Part shown: one piece after another, positions 22,634 to 31,154 of the stretch
Numbering within the stretch: the stretch's first letter is position 1
Layout of the letters: every line of letters starts with the position of its first letter
From: an uncultured Eubacteriales bacterium
GTDB lineage: Bacteria > Bacillota > Clostridia > Oscillospirales > CAG-272
Reading direction: 5' to 3'
Length of the DNA stretch: 36,272 nucleotides
NCBI GenBank assembly: GCA_900547725.1
Contig: URHR01000012.1
Location: forward strand, 1-36,272
The notes under the pieces: model-generated
Told to the model about the DNA's origin: nothing
Seen by the model: only the letters and a program-made list of their open reading frames with translations
Database searches by the model: none
Made by a program: the position numbers and the translations under genes

Positions 22634-24199
22634 TCAGGTTGCACCGGAGACAAGCGATTTCAGATAGTCGTTACCGGCATATTCTGCGTCCCCGAGAGCC
22701 ATGGCTGCAATGCCCCGGACCGAGCGCACATGGTCTGCCTCCACGATTTCGGAATGGTACAGCATCTCCTCCTCGCCGAACAGGAAGGTCACGGCGGCAA
22801 CCATCACATATTCCTCCTCTGCGTCCAGACCGTAAACACAGCCCCGGAACAGGAGCGTCTTGCCGTCCTCACTCTCGCTCCAATAGATCCGGTTGACCTG
22901 CTTTTTGTCCCGCCCGCCGAGCAGCTGCAGATTGTAGACCTCGCCGCCGAGTTTGGTTGCTTCCAGATCGGCCTTTTTCACCAGAAACAGTTCATAGGTG
23001 ACATTATGCCCGACCTCCGCAAGGTAATCGGAAAGCGTTTTCGCAATCGCGCCGGAAATCTGCATCGCATTGGGCGCCTCGGTGCGGATGGCGGCACCGG
23101 CATTCATCACGAAATCCTCCTGCCGATAGGCGTAGGTCGAAAAGCAGCACAAAACCGTCTCCGAGGTCGCCTCGTAGCGGAAGGAAGACTCCGCGCCTGC
23201 CGAAACGAGCCGATCGCCGTCCTTCAGGCTCCAGCAGATTGTTGTTTCACCGTTGTAGCTGTCAAAATCCGGCTTCAGGATGCCCTCTGCCGCAACGGCA
23301 CGGGTGGCGCTCCAGACCGCGCCCGCATCGTTCACTGCCGCGGTCCCGCTCCCGTCCCTGTAAAGAAATCCGTGCTTTGCCGTTGCGTTTTTCGATTCCG
23401 CGAGATGCAGCCGCACCGTATTCTCAAGATTCACCGTCACCGTTGCAGAGCCGATGACCGCCAGTGCCTGCACGGAATCCGCTTTTCCGAGCGGTGTATA
23501 GTTCAGGGTGCTGTTGCCCTTCACATTCAGCGTCACATTGCCCTTTTGATAGAAGAAGAGCATCGACTTGTTTCCCGTGTGGGCGTTTGTCTGTCCGCCG
23601 TTCTGGTTCAGCACGCTGTCCTCTATGTTGATTGTAATATCGCTGCCGCCCTTGTTGTAGGTTGCAATGATGGGGTCCCCCGCGACCGCCGTTTTGGTAA
23701 TGGTCGAGCGGATCAGGTTCAGCGTTTGCGGAATGCCCGACTTTTCGCCCTGCAGGTTGACAAACAGCCCTTTGCCGACCGTCCATTCCACATTCTCCAG
23801 CGTTCCGACGACCGCTTCCCGCCCGTTCCGGCTGGTGTTCCAGAAGCGGAACCCTGCCTGCGTATCCAGCTTCAGATTCTTCAGCGTGAAGCTGTCGCAG
23901 AACTGAAAGGTATACTTGTTGTCGGTCGCGGTGATCTTATACTTGGATTCGCCGCCGTCGATGGTGATATTCTTATAGATTTCCTTGTTGGTTGCGGTCA
24001 GAGTCAGATCCCGCAGGATCGTGATGGTGTCCCCATCCTTCGAGGCATCAATCGCCTCCCCCAGCGTTGCATACTCGGTCTCACCGATCTTTGCCTCATT
24101 TTCGGCAGCATCGGCACCTGCCCCCGGTACCAAAGCGCAGATCAGCACCATGCAAAAGGCAAGAAACCAAGATACGCACCGTTTATTCTTCAGCTTCAT
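22634..24199 (-). CDS. Secreted beta-helix protein, short form
   Basis: The 521-residue protein has a signal peptide (cleavage near GADA), then IGETEYATLGEAIDASKDGD and a beta-helix region with turns such as ITIDGG, FTLKNLKL, VNLQGEKSG and VTLNVKGNSTLNY. From about residue 366 comes a diverged copy of the shared C-terminal domain (GAAIRTEAPNAM to ADHVRSVRGIAAMALGD). The first part is almost identical, even in DNA, to the protein at 28638-31091 (23720-24100 against 30609-30989). The ATG overlaps the TGA of the MBL lipoprotein gene as ATGA and has AAAGGAG upstream. Probably a surface binding or scaffold protein; no catalytic residues identified. Confidence 0.83.
   Translation of the reverse strand: MKLKNKRCVSWFLAFCMVLICALVPGAGADAAENEAKIGETEYATLGEAIDASKDGDTITILRDLTLTATNKEIYKNITIDGGESKYKITATDNKYTFQFCDSFTLKNLKLDTQAGFRFWNTSRNGREAVVGTLENVEWTVGKGLFVNLQGEKSGIPQTLNLIRSTITKTAVAGDPIIATYNKGGSDITINIEDSVLNQNGGQTNAHTGNKSMLFFYQKGNVTLNVKGNSTLNYTPLGKADSVQALAVIGSATVTVNLENTVRLHLAESKNATAKHGFLYRDGSGTAAVNDAGAVWSATRAVAAEGILKPDFDSYNGETTICWSLKDGDRLVSAGAESSFRYEATSETVLCCFSTYAYRQEDFVMNAGAAIRTEAPNAMQISGAIAKTLSDYLAEVGHNVTYELFLVKKADLEATKLGGEVYNLQLLGGRDKKQVNRIYWSESEDGKTLLFRGCVYGLDAEEEYVMVAAVTFLFGEEEMLYHSEIVEADHVRSVRGIAAMALGDAEYAGNDYLKSLVSGAT
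23720..24100 (-). repeat. 381-base near-identical repeat, copy A
   Basis: This segment matches 30609-30989 with about five mismatches by eye and no gap, in the same orientation, 6889 bases apart. It covers the first beta-helix coils of both proteins. Flanking coding sequence is far less alike. Confidence 0.9.
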
Positions 24200-26049
24200 T
24201 GCATCGCACTCCTTTCCGTGTCGGAATTCAGATAAACGGAATCGGTATCGTACAAACGGGAATCCGCAACCTGCCCGTTGCGGAAGGTCAGAATCAGAAT
24301 GTCGTCGTTGGCAACATACACGCGATCCCTGCATTTTTCGGAGGTAAAGAAGAAGCGGTTGTGCGCGGCATTGACAAATTTGATACAGTCCTCCGCGTAC
24401 TCACACACCGAGAGCGGACCGGTCCCCAGCGGTATCAGCGCCCATGCGGGATTCACTTTCGGATAGAGGATGCTCGGCGAGGATCTGATTCCGTGATGCG
24501 CCACCTGGAGCACATCGGCGGCAAACACATCATCGCTGTAAATCGCCTCCATCACCGATGCCACCTCTGCGCCGAGATCCCCCATCATCATGGTCTTTAC
24601 ACCGCCCGCTTCAACGGTCCAGCACATACTGGCGGTGTTGCCGTAGGAGATCTCCTGCGGCACAAACAGATCCGCCGTGTAGAGAATCCGGATTTTCGCG
24701 CCGTGAATCAGCATCACCTGCCCCGGGTGTGCATTGGTGACGACTGCATCCCGGTAGTGCCCGACCTGATTGGTTATCCTGCTGTTTCCTCCGGCGGTAT
24801 TGTCCCCGGTAATCTGTCGGGCGGTCGGTAAATTGTAGATAAACCGCTCAACCGTTACGCGGTCGGCATAGGAAGCGGTGAAATACGGGAACATTCCGCT
24901 GTGGTCTCCGTGCGAATGCGAGAAGATCCACGCCGCAATCACAATGTTGTCGGGATCAGGTGCCTGCTTACGCAGAATCCGATAAAGCCGATCTGCGTTC
25001 TTCTGCAGGGCATGACCGCCATCGGTGACGATGAAACTACCGTCCTCCAGTCGCATCACGTAGCACATACCGTTGAAACTGCCGACATCGTAAAGCAGTC
25101 CGACCTGCGTCAACGTGACGTCGCAGACCTTCTCCACCGGGGTCTGATCCTCTGCCCGCCAACCGAGCGCCGAGGAGTCGGTGGTCTCGATCAGCACGCG
25201 CAGAATGCGGTCACTCGGCGTGTAGAGAAGCGTCAGAATACAGCGGTCGCGCCGGAAGGTCAGAAACCGGTTCTTGGCGCTCTTCGTTTTTCCGGTTGTC
25301 TGATCGCCGGAATAGAGACTGTACCCGTCAGAAAGGACCTTGGATTGATAGCCGTCCGCTTCCGCCTCGCTCACATCCCGGAACAGGACCTGCATCGCAT
25401 TTGCGGTGCATTCATAGGACCCGACAGGCGTTTTCCCTTTGAACTCCGGAACCATTGCAAGCAGGTCGGTCCCCTCAATCTCGGCCGACAGATCCCCGGC
25501 AATCAGAATTTCCTTTGTGTTCTTGTCGCAGGAGGACACCAGCGTTGCCAGCAGTTTGAGCGTGGCTTTTCCGAGAAGATCCGGGTCCATTGCCAGCACG
25601 CAGAGCTTGCGCCCTTCAACCGCAACCAGCGCGCCTCCGTAAGGAATACGCCCCCGAAGCGTTTCGCAGACCGGATTGTCAACGGCACCGATGAAAATTT
25701 CGTAGCTTTCGGTGTCTGCCTCTTCATCCACACGGCGACTGTCCTCGCGGAATTCCGCATCGACACCGGTCAGGCTTTTGATCTTATTCGCGACCGTTTT
25801 TGCATAGCCCATCGCGTCCAGATCATCCATCGGATAGACGATCGGAACCGCTTTCCCGTTCTTTACGACAGGAAAACGGGTGTCCGCGGTCGGCTCGGCC
25901 GTTCCGGAATCCGGGGGAGCGGATTCCGGGCCGGAGGACTCCTCCGACCGTGCCGGAGCAGGCGGATTGCCCGCGCAGGCAGAGAACGGCAGCGCCATGG
26001 AAAGCATCAACAGCCAGAGCACTGCATATTTGATTTTGTTCATATCCAT
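24196..26049 (-). CDS. MBL-fold hydrolase lipoprotein, two-domain
   Basis: The 617-residue protein has a lipoprotein signal (FSAC, C25), a linker, an N-terminal domain of about 300 residues with IVYPMDDLDAMGYAKTVANKI and YEIFIGAVDNP, and a C-terminal metallo-beta-lactamase fold: SHSHGDHSG (H378, H380, D382, H383), MMMGDLG and AHHG, as in ComEC-type MBL domains. The N-terminal part recalls the alpha-glucuronidase N-domain-like region found in some glycan-related proteins (weak). It would act at the cell surface on an ester or phosphodiester substrate. It starts 10 bases after the solute-binding gene and overlaps the next gene by four bases. Confidence 0.83.
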   Translation of the reverse strand: MDMNKIKYAVLWLLMLSMALPFSACAGNPPAPARSEESSGPESAPPDSGTAEPTADTRFPVVKNGKAVPIVYPMDDLDAMGYAKTVANKIKSLTGVDAEFREDSRRVDEEADTESYEIFIGAVDNPVCETLRGRIPYGGALVAVEGRKLCVLAMDPDLLGKATLKLLATLVSSCDKNTKEILIAGDLSAEIEGTDLLAMVPEFKGKTPVGSYECTANAMQVLFRDVSEAEADGYQSKVLSDGYSLYSGDQTTGKTKSAKNRFLTFRRDRCILTLLYTPSDRILRVLIETTDSSALGWRAEDQTPVEKVCDVTLTQVGLLYDVGSFNGMCYVMRLEDGSFIVTDGGHALQKNADRLYRILRKQAPDPDNIVIAAWIFSHSHGDHSGMFPYFTASYADRVTVERFIYNLPTARQITGDNTAGGNSRITNQVGHYRDAVVTNAHPGQVMLIHGAKIRILYTADLFVPQEISYGNTASMCWTVEAGGVKTMMMGDLGAEVASVMEAIYSDDVFAADVLQVAHHGIRSSPSILYPKVNPAWALIPLGTGPLSVCEYAEDCIKFVNAAHNRFFFTSEKCRDRVYVANDDILILTFRNGQVADSRLYDTDSVYLNSDTERSAMQ

Positions 26050-26059
26050 CTGTACCCGC

Positions 26060-27613
26060 TTACTGCGCCAGGAACCATGCGTCCAGGTCCTGCAGCTTCT
26101 TGGTCAGCACCTTTTCGTTGGCCGCCCAGGCACCGGTGACGGTTTCCTCATTTTTGGCAACATTTCTCCAAAGCAGCTTCTTTGCACTTTCCAGCACAAT
26201 CGAATACTGTTCGCCGAAGTCAAAGTCCGCATGGTCGAGAATGATATCAAAAACCTGCGAAGCCTTTGCGGTGCCGAGGTACTGCGCCTTCATGATCTTC
26301 TCGAAGTAGTAAGGGCGGGAGTTCTGATAGCTGAGGTAGTTTGCATACTCCAGATAAGCGCAGCGCCTTGCGTTCAGCGCCTCGCTCCCCTTCATGATGC
26401 TGGTCATTCCGTAGGAATCCTGTGCGCCGGAGCCGTAGTTCTCCTGTTCTTCGTCATATTTCGGCAGCGGGAGCAAACCGTATTTGTCCTTCATTGCGCG
26501 AAAAGCCTTGTTCTGCGCGGCAGAGCGGTAAATGACATCAATGTCAAAGAGCGCATGACTCCCTGAGAACATCTTGTATTGGTCCTCGGCGGTGGAGCCG
26601 GAATTAGGCGTTTTTCCGACCATCCAGACGCCTTCCTGACGCCACAGACTGATCAGCTTTTCCATTGCGTCAGACATCTTCTTGTTGCCGCTCACATTCC
26701 ATTCGTGCGTGCCGTCGTCGTTGGTCACGGTCAGGTCCAGATTGAATGCGTAAAGGAACCCATCATAGCCCTCACAGCCCGCATTGGAAAGCAGACCGTA
26801 AACATCTTCCGCGTCCTTCTCTCCGTTTCCGTTGGGGTCAAGCCAGATCCTTGCATATTCAAACAGCTGACTATAGGTCCATTTCTCTTGCTGAACCAGA
26901 TCGTACAGCGCGTCTCCGCTGTCGTCCGGAATCAGCCCGTTCGACCAGCAAAGCGAGCGGTTGAAGTAGGTTGCCATCAGTCGGTTGTAAGCACAGAGGT
27001 TGTAGTCCCCGATGATGTAGTACAGATGCCCGAACGCCTGGGTGTTCTCGATAAAGTTTTGGTTGTACCATGGCTTATCCAGCTGCAGATACGGCGTTTC
27101 GGCGGCGAGCAGGTCAATATAATAACCGCGCAGGTATTCCGCAACGCCGTATGCCGCATAGTTGACCACGATGTCGTATTCGTTCAGCCCCGATTTTGCG
27201 TCGGTCTCAACCGTCTTGTTGAGCTTGCTGTCGGCGCCGCCGTTTGCAGGCTGATATGCCACTTTGAGCGACAGCCCCAGATCCTGCTCGATTTGCGCAT
27301 TGCGCTTGTAGAGCGCCATTTCAAGGGCATCCGACGGCTTCTTGTAAAGTCCGGGATCCATAGCCCAATAGCCGTTCTCATCGTGTCCGGCACAAAGCAC
27401 GGTCAGCTTTTCTCCGCCGAAATCCAGCTCGGAAACGGGAAAATCGGTCGGCTCAATCACTCTGCCCCATTCATCGGTCTCAGGCTCGGCGTTGGCAGAG
27501 CCTTGCGTGCCGGAAGCGGTGGTTCCCGACGTGGGAGGGGTCTGCTTGCCGCAGGCAGCCAGCAAGGGGAATACGGTCAGGCAGGCAAGCAGCAGAATCA
27601 AAAATTTTCTCAT
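26060..27613 (-). CDS. Extracellular solute-binding lipoprotein (orphan), second
   Basis: The 517-residue protein has lipobox LAAC (C21), a Thr/Ser-rich linker and a substrate-binding fold with DKPWYNQNF, LMATYFNRSL, EKWTYSQLFEYARIW, a DPNGNGEKDAEDVYG segment that resembles a calcium-binding loop, and GLLPLPKYDEE. It is a paralogue of the plus-operon protein at 17776-19230. No ABC permease or ATPase gene is near. AAAAAGGAG precedes the ATG. It sits between the two MBL-fold genes, with gaps of 24 and 10 bases, so all three are surely cotranscribed. Confidence 0.9.
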   Translation of the reverse strand: MRKFLILLLACLTVFPLLAACGKQTPPTSGTTASGTQGSANAEPETDEWGRVIEPTDFPVSELDFGGEKLTVLCAGHDENGYWAMDPGLYKKPSDALEMALYKRNAQIEQDLGLSLKVAYQPANGGADSKLNKTVETDAKSGLNEYDIVVNYAAYGVAEYLRGYYIDLLAAETPYLQLDKPWYNQNFIENTQAFGHLYYIIGDYNLCAYNRLMATYFNRSLCWSNGLIPDDSGDALYDLVQQEKWTYSQLFEYARIWLDPNGNGEKDAEDVYGLLSNAGCEGYDGFLYAFNLDLTVTNDDGTHEWNVSGNKKMSDAMEKLISLWRQEGVWMVGKTPNSGSTAEDQYKMFSGSHALFDIDVIYRSAAQNKAFRAMKDKYGLLPLPKYDEEQENYGSGAQDSYGMTSIMKGSEALNARRCAYLEYANYLSYQNSRPYYFEKIMKAQYLGTAKASQVFDIILDHADFDFGEQYSIVLESAKKLLWRNVAKNEETVTGAWAANEKVLTKKLQDLDAWFLAQ

Positions 27614-27637
27614 GGTTTTTCTCCTTTTTAGGACGGT

Positions 27638-28471
27638 TCAGAATTCCATTTCGGTATTGCCCATGCAGGCGCAGACAACGCTCAGCGCGCGCTCCTGGAT
27701 ATACCGGTTGAAATAGTTGCAGCCGGTTTCGGGAGCTTTGATAAACTTTGCGCCGCCAAGCGAGCAGGGAATCAGCACGGTCGTCGGGTCAACCAGACGG
27801 TAAAAGCCGATATTGCCGCCGTCCAGCCCATGGTGCGCCAGCTGCAGAAAGTCGCTTTTCAGGAGCGCCGGATCTGTGCCGTCGCGCACGACCGTAGGTC
27901 CTGTCGGTGTGGAGTCGCCGACAAACATCGCCCGGTGCGCCGCGCCCGTGACCGTAAAGATCAGCGAAAGGCGGTTGAACGATTTCGCGTCGGCGAGTTT
28001 GGGGTCATTTTCCCAGGTGTACAGAATCCGGATCTCCAGACCGTCCACCGTCAGCACGTCCCCTGCGTGCGGTGTCAGCCATTCACAGCCGAGCCGGGCG
28101 GGAATTTCCGCAATTTTTGCCTGGTCGGTCTCCGGGAACGAAACCGGAATCGCCGCGCAGGCGCAAAGGCGGGAAACGGTCAGCCGCTCCCGAAGCGCAG
28201 GCGTTCGGGAAATGATCTCCAGCGCGCCATAGTGATCCGCATGTGCGTGCGTCAGGATCCAGAGGTCCACAACCGGATGCCCGCCGGATTTCCGTTCCAG
28301 AAGAGAGACAAGCGCCTCCGCGTCCCCCTCGGTCTCGCCGCCGTCAATGACCAGCAGCCGCCCGCCGTCCGTGACAAAGACATATCCCATCCCGGCGGCA
28401 GGCCATGACCCTTTGGTAAACGGCTCATCTTTCCGCGATGCCTCTGTGCAAAGCTGTATCAAATTTCCCAT
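27638..28471 (-). CDS. MBL-fold hydrolase, cytoplasmic form
   Basis: The 277-residue protein is a bare metallo-beta-lactamase fold: VFVTDGGRLLVIDGG, then THAHADHYG (H75, H77, D79, H80), MFVGDSTPTG and LAHHGLDGG. It resembles the catalytic part of the lipoprotein at 24196 and ComEC-like hydrolases. No signal peptide follows the ATG at 28471, which has AAAGGAGAA upstream but with a rather long 12-base gap; the upstream-extended frame overlaps the small peptide gene. It lies directly after the peptide gene, so acting on that peptide or its product is conceivable (speculation). Confidence 0.85.
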   Translation of the reverse strand: MGNLIQLCTEASRKDEPFTKGSWPAAGMGYVFVTDGGRLLVIDGGETEGDAEALVSLLERKSGGHPVVDLWILTHAHADHYGALEIISRTPALRERLTVSRLCACAAIPVSFPETDQAKIAEIPARLGCEWLTPHAGDVLTVDGLEIRILYTWENDPKLADAKSFNRLSLIFTVTGAAHRAMFVGDSTPTGPTVVRDGTDPALLKSDFLQLAHHGLDGGNIGFYRLVDPTTVLIPCSLGGAKFIKAPETGCNYFNRYIQERALSVVCACMGNTEMEF

Positions 28472-28499
28472 TGGTTTCGGTTTCTCCTTTATCAGATGC

Positions 28500-28619
28500 T
28501 TAGTTTTCAAACAGTCTGCTGACATCCAGAATGTTTTCGATCTCCCCGGAAGAGCAGATGACGTCATCCGCCCCGATGGAAAGCAGGTCTGCCAACGGCT
28601 TTGTGTATGTGTGTTTCAT
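28500..28619 (-). CDS. Short peptide of the MKxxYxKP family (39 residues)
   Basis: A GGAGGAG ribosome site precedes the ATG of 39 codons. The peptide reads MKHTYTKPLADLL, then GADDVICSSGEI and ends SRLFEN. It aligns without gaps with the 45-residue peptide at 17620-17757 at ten positions in the first 24, including Y5, K7, P8, D19, I21 and S24. A single cysteine (C22) follows the DVI motif. No signal peptide or membrane helix. It lies 18 bases after the large beta-helix gene and 28 bases before the MBL gene. Function unknown. Confidence 0.8.
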   Translation of the reverse strand: MKHTYTKPLADLLSIGADDVICSSGEIENILDVSRLFEN

Positions 28620-28637
28620 GATCTTCTCCTCCTCGGC

Positions 28638-31091
28638 TCAATTACCTGCTATCTTGTTCAGCAGGGCTTTTTCCGCTTCGGTCCATTCCACGGTCGTATC
28701 TGCCAGCGCGCTTTGTGCGACCTGCGCCAGCGACCGACAGTTGTCCGTTTCTGTCCAGTCTGCCCAGAAGGTCGCGGTCGTTCCGTCCGCATAGGTAATG
28801 GTCACATAGGCGTTCCAGCAAAGCGCGGTCTGATAGTTCGCTTCATTGATGTTCATCAGAACCGTGCGGAAGAACTCTCCCTCGGTCACCCAGCGGAAAT
28901 CCTCTTTTGCGGAGGTGTTGGAAACCGAATTTTCATCGGTCAGCGCCGCAAAATTGCCGTTCTGCAACACATCCTTGCGGGCAACCTTCACACCGTAAAC
29001 TGCGGACGCACCAAGCGTTTCATAGAACGTCTTATCAATCTTCGTCCCGAACCGGATACCGGTCGGATTCGACAAACGAATCGAAGCGCCTGCTTCGTTC
29101 GTCACGCCCATGCAAACCGATGCAAAGGAGGTCTTGGCAGTCAGTTGTTTGATATCGGCGGTCGGGCTGTACAGCTTCCCGTCCGCAGCTTTCATGGCAA
29201 CGGTCTTGCAGTTGAATGTCCCGGCATGGTTCACGAACCGATAGCCCTTCTTCGCAACCGCTTCGCTGACCGTCCAGATCGCGCCCTCGTCCACGAGATT
29301 CAAAGTTGTATTTCCGTCGGTGCGCAGGAACGCAAGCGAGGTCACTTTTTCCGGAGCAGCATTGTATTCCAGCGTTGCGCCCGGCTTCAATGTGATGTTT
29401 GCAACCGTATTCGCTTGGTTAACCGCAAAAATCTGATTTTCGGTCATGGTATTGTCCGGATTGTAGATCAGTTTGGAAGTGCCGTCAACAATCACGGTAC
29501 CGTTGGCTTCACCTGAAATAACGAAGATTGAGGTATTGACTGCAACTTTGGTGCTGCCTTTCCGGTAATCGATGGTGGAGTTCAGCAGCTGAATTTCGGA
29601 AACTGCCTCGTTTTGAATCAGGATAACCGGGTCGGTTGCCGTGGAAATAACCGTTGTATTCCGGAAGGTCACATTTGCCCCAGCCTTGATATTCAGCAGC
29701 AGACCGCCCGTTACATCAATTCTGCAGTTTTCAAACAGGACCGCCGCGCCGTCACCGACGCCGGTTCCGATTCCCTGTGTAACATTCAAAACAAGATTGC
29801 GGAAGGTAGCGCTGTGCCCGGCAAGCTCGAAGAAATATTTCGATGAGCTGAGAACATATTTCCCCTGACCGTCGATGACAGCATCCTTTGCAAGCGTAAT
29901 TTGTGTGCCAATGTTCGGTGCATTCGCAATCAGTTTAATATCGCCTTCCGCTTTCAGCGCATCAGCCCATGTTTTATAATAGTCGGTTCCGACCTTGAAG
30001 CTGTAACCGGAGTAAGCCCGTTCCGTTTCGCTCAGCTCGGTTTCCGCATAGTCAGCCGCCGCTTTGCGATAGGTCAGCGCCGTATCTCCGTGACAACAAG
30101 CACCCGCTTCTACAACGGCTTTGCCCGTCCCATTGACATCATAGCTGCCGGACATCGGGAAATAGAAGCCGCGCCTTGCAATGGCAGCGCTGACGTTCCA
30201 TGCGGCTCCGTTATCGTTTACGGTCACTGTGCCGTCCTTGGTGCTGTATGTAAAGTAGTTTTTGGCAGTTTCTGCTCCGGAATCCAGCAGATTCAAACTG
30301 ACCGAAGAATCTGCGTTTACCGTCACCTTTGCATCTTTCGTACAGAGGAACGCATGAACCGCATTTGCACACCCCTGCGGTTTATAGTTGAGGGTGCTGT
30401 TTCCTTTCAGATTCAGCACAACATTGGAGTTAAGGTGAAAATAGAAGATCGCGCGGTTTCCGATGTTGGCGGAATTCGTATTCCCTCCCGCCTGCGTAAG
30501 CGTAGAATTTTCAACGGTTATCGTGATGTCACTGAGCCCCTTGTTATAGGTTGCAATCAGCGAATCCCCTTTTCCGAAAGGCTTGATAATTGTGGAATTG
30601 ACAATATTCAGCGTTTGCGGAATGCCCGACTTTTCGCCCTGCAGATTGACAAACAGCCCTGTGCCGACCGTCCATTCCACATTCTCCAGCGTTCCGACGA
30701 CCGCTTCCCGCCCGTTCCGGCTGGTGTTCCAGAAGCGGAACCCTGCCTGCGTATCCAGCTTCAGATTCTTCAGCGTGAAGCTGTCGCAGAACTGAAAGGT
30801 ATACTTGTTGTCGGTCGCGGTGATCTTATACTTGGATTCGCCGCCGTCGATGGTGATATTCTTATAGATTTCCTTGTTGGTTGCGGTCAGAGTCAGATCC
30901 CGCAGGATCGTGATGGTGTCCCCATCCTTCGAGGCATCAATCGCCTCACCCAGCGTTGCATACTCGGTCTCACCGATTTTCGCCTCATTCCCTCCGTCCT
31001 CTGCGACAGCGGGAAGCACGGCGGCAATTCCGGTTGCCAGAACCATCAGGACTGCCAGGAGCATGGATAAAGCGCGTTTGGATTGTTTCAT
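28638..31091 (-). CDS. Secreted beta-helix protein, long form with two helix modules
   Basis: The 817-residue protein has a signal peptide (cleavage near LPAVA). Module 1 starts IGETEYATLGEAIDASKDGD and module 2 near residue 365 starts VGTDYYKTWADALKAEGD; each continues with a beta-helix (ITIDGG, FTLKNLKL; VIDGQGKY, FRNLVLNV, LLNIKAGANVTFRNT). The shared C-terminal domain begins near residue 666 (AGASIRLSNPTGIRF) and ends TDNCRSLAQVAQSALAD. The first module is nearly identical in DNA to the short form at 22634. It is the first gene of the nine-gene minus-strand operon. AAGGGG precedes the ATG. Likely a surface glycan binder or scaffold; no catalytic site seen. Confidence 0.85.
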   Translation of the reverse strand: MKQSKRALSMLLAVLMVLATGIAAVLPAVAEDGGNEAKIGETEYATLGEAIDASKDGDTITILRDLTLTATNKEIYKNITIDGGESKYKITATDNKYTFQFCDSFTLKNLKLDTQAGFRFWNTSRNGREAVVGTLENVEWTVGTGLFVNLQGEKSGIPQTLNIVNSTIIKPFGKGDSLIATYNKGLSDITITVENSTLTQAGGNTNSANIGNRAIFYFHLNSNVVLNLKGNSTLNYKPQGCANAVHAFLCTKDAKVTVNADSSVSLNLLDSGAETAKNYFTYSTKDGTVTVNDNGAAWNVSAAIARRGFYFPMSGSYDVNGTGKAVVEAGACCHGDTALTYRKAAADYAETELSETERAYSGYSFKVGTDYYKTWADALKAEGDIKLIANAPNIGTQITLAKDAVIDGQGKYVLSSSKYFFELAGHSATFRNLVLNVTQGIGTGVGDGAAVLFENCRIDVTGGLLLNIKAGANVTFRNTTVISTATDPVILIQNEAVSEIQLLNSTIDYRKGSTKVAVNTSIFVISGEANGTVIVDGTSKLIYNPDNTMTENQIFAVNQANTVANITLKPGATLEYNAAPEKVTSLAFLRTDGNTTLNLVDEGAIWTVSEAVAKKGYRFVNHAGTFNCKTVAMKAADGKLYSPTADIKQLTAKTSFASVCMGVTNEAGASIRLSNPTGIRFGTKIDKTFYETLGASAVYGVKVARKDVLQNGNFAALTDENSVSNTSAKEDFRWVTEGEFFRTVLMNINEANYQTALCWNAYVTITYADGTTATFWADWTETDNCRSLAQVAQSALADTTVEWTEAEKALLNKIAGN
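30609..30989 (-). repeat. 381-base near-identical repeat, copy B
   Basis: Same orientation and content as 23720-24100, with about five mismatches. It points to recent duplication or gene conversion between the two beta-helix genes of one operon. Confidence 0.9.
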
Positions 31092-31154
31092 CGTTTTTCC
31101 CCTTTTCTTGATTTATCTGCTTTCACCGTTCGGTGCAACAGTCAGAAATGAATG

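Noticed and set aside
20470..22896. An 808-residue plus-strand frame
   Set aside because: It lies opposite the HAD, isomerase and small lipoprotein genes, which have clear motifs and ribosome sites; the frame is a shadow of GC-rich codons.
17620..28619. The short peptides as typical lanthipeptide or ranthipeptide precursors
   Set aside because: They have no or one cysteine and no modifying enzyme or exporter gene in the window, so the assignment is not supported.
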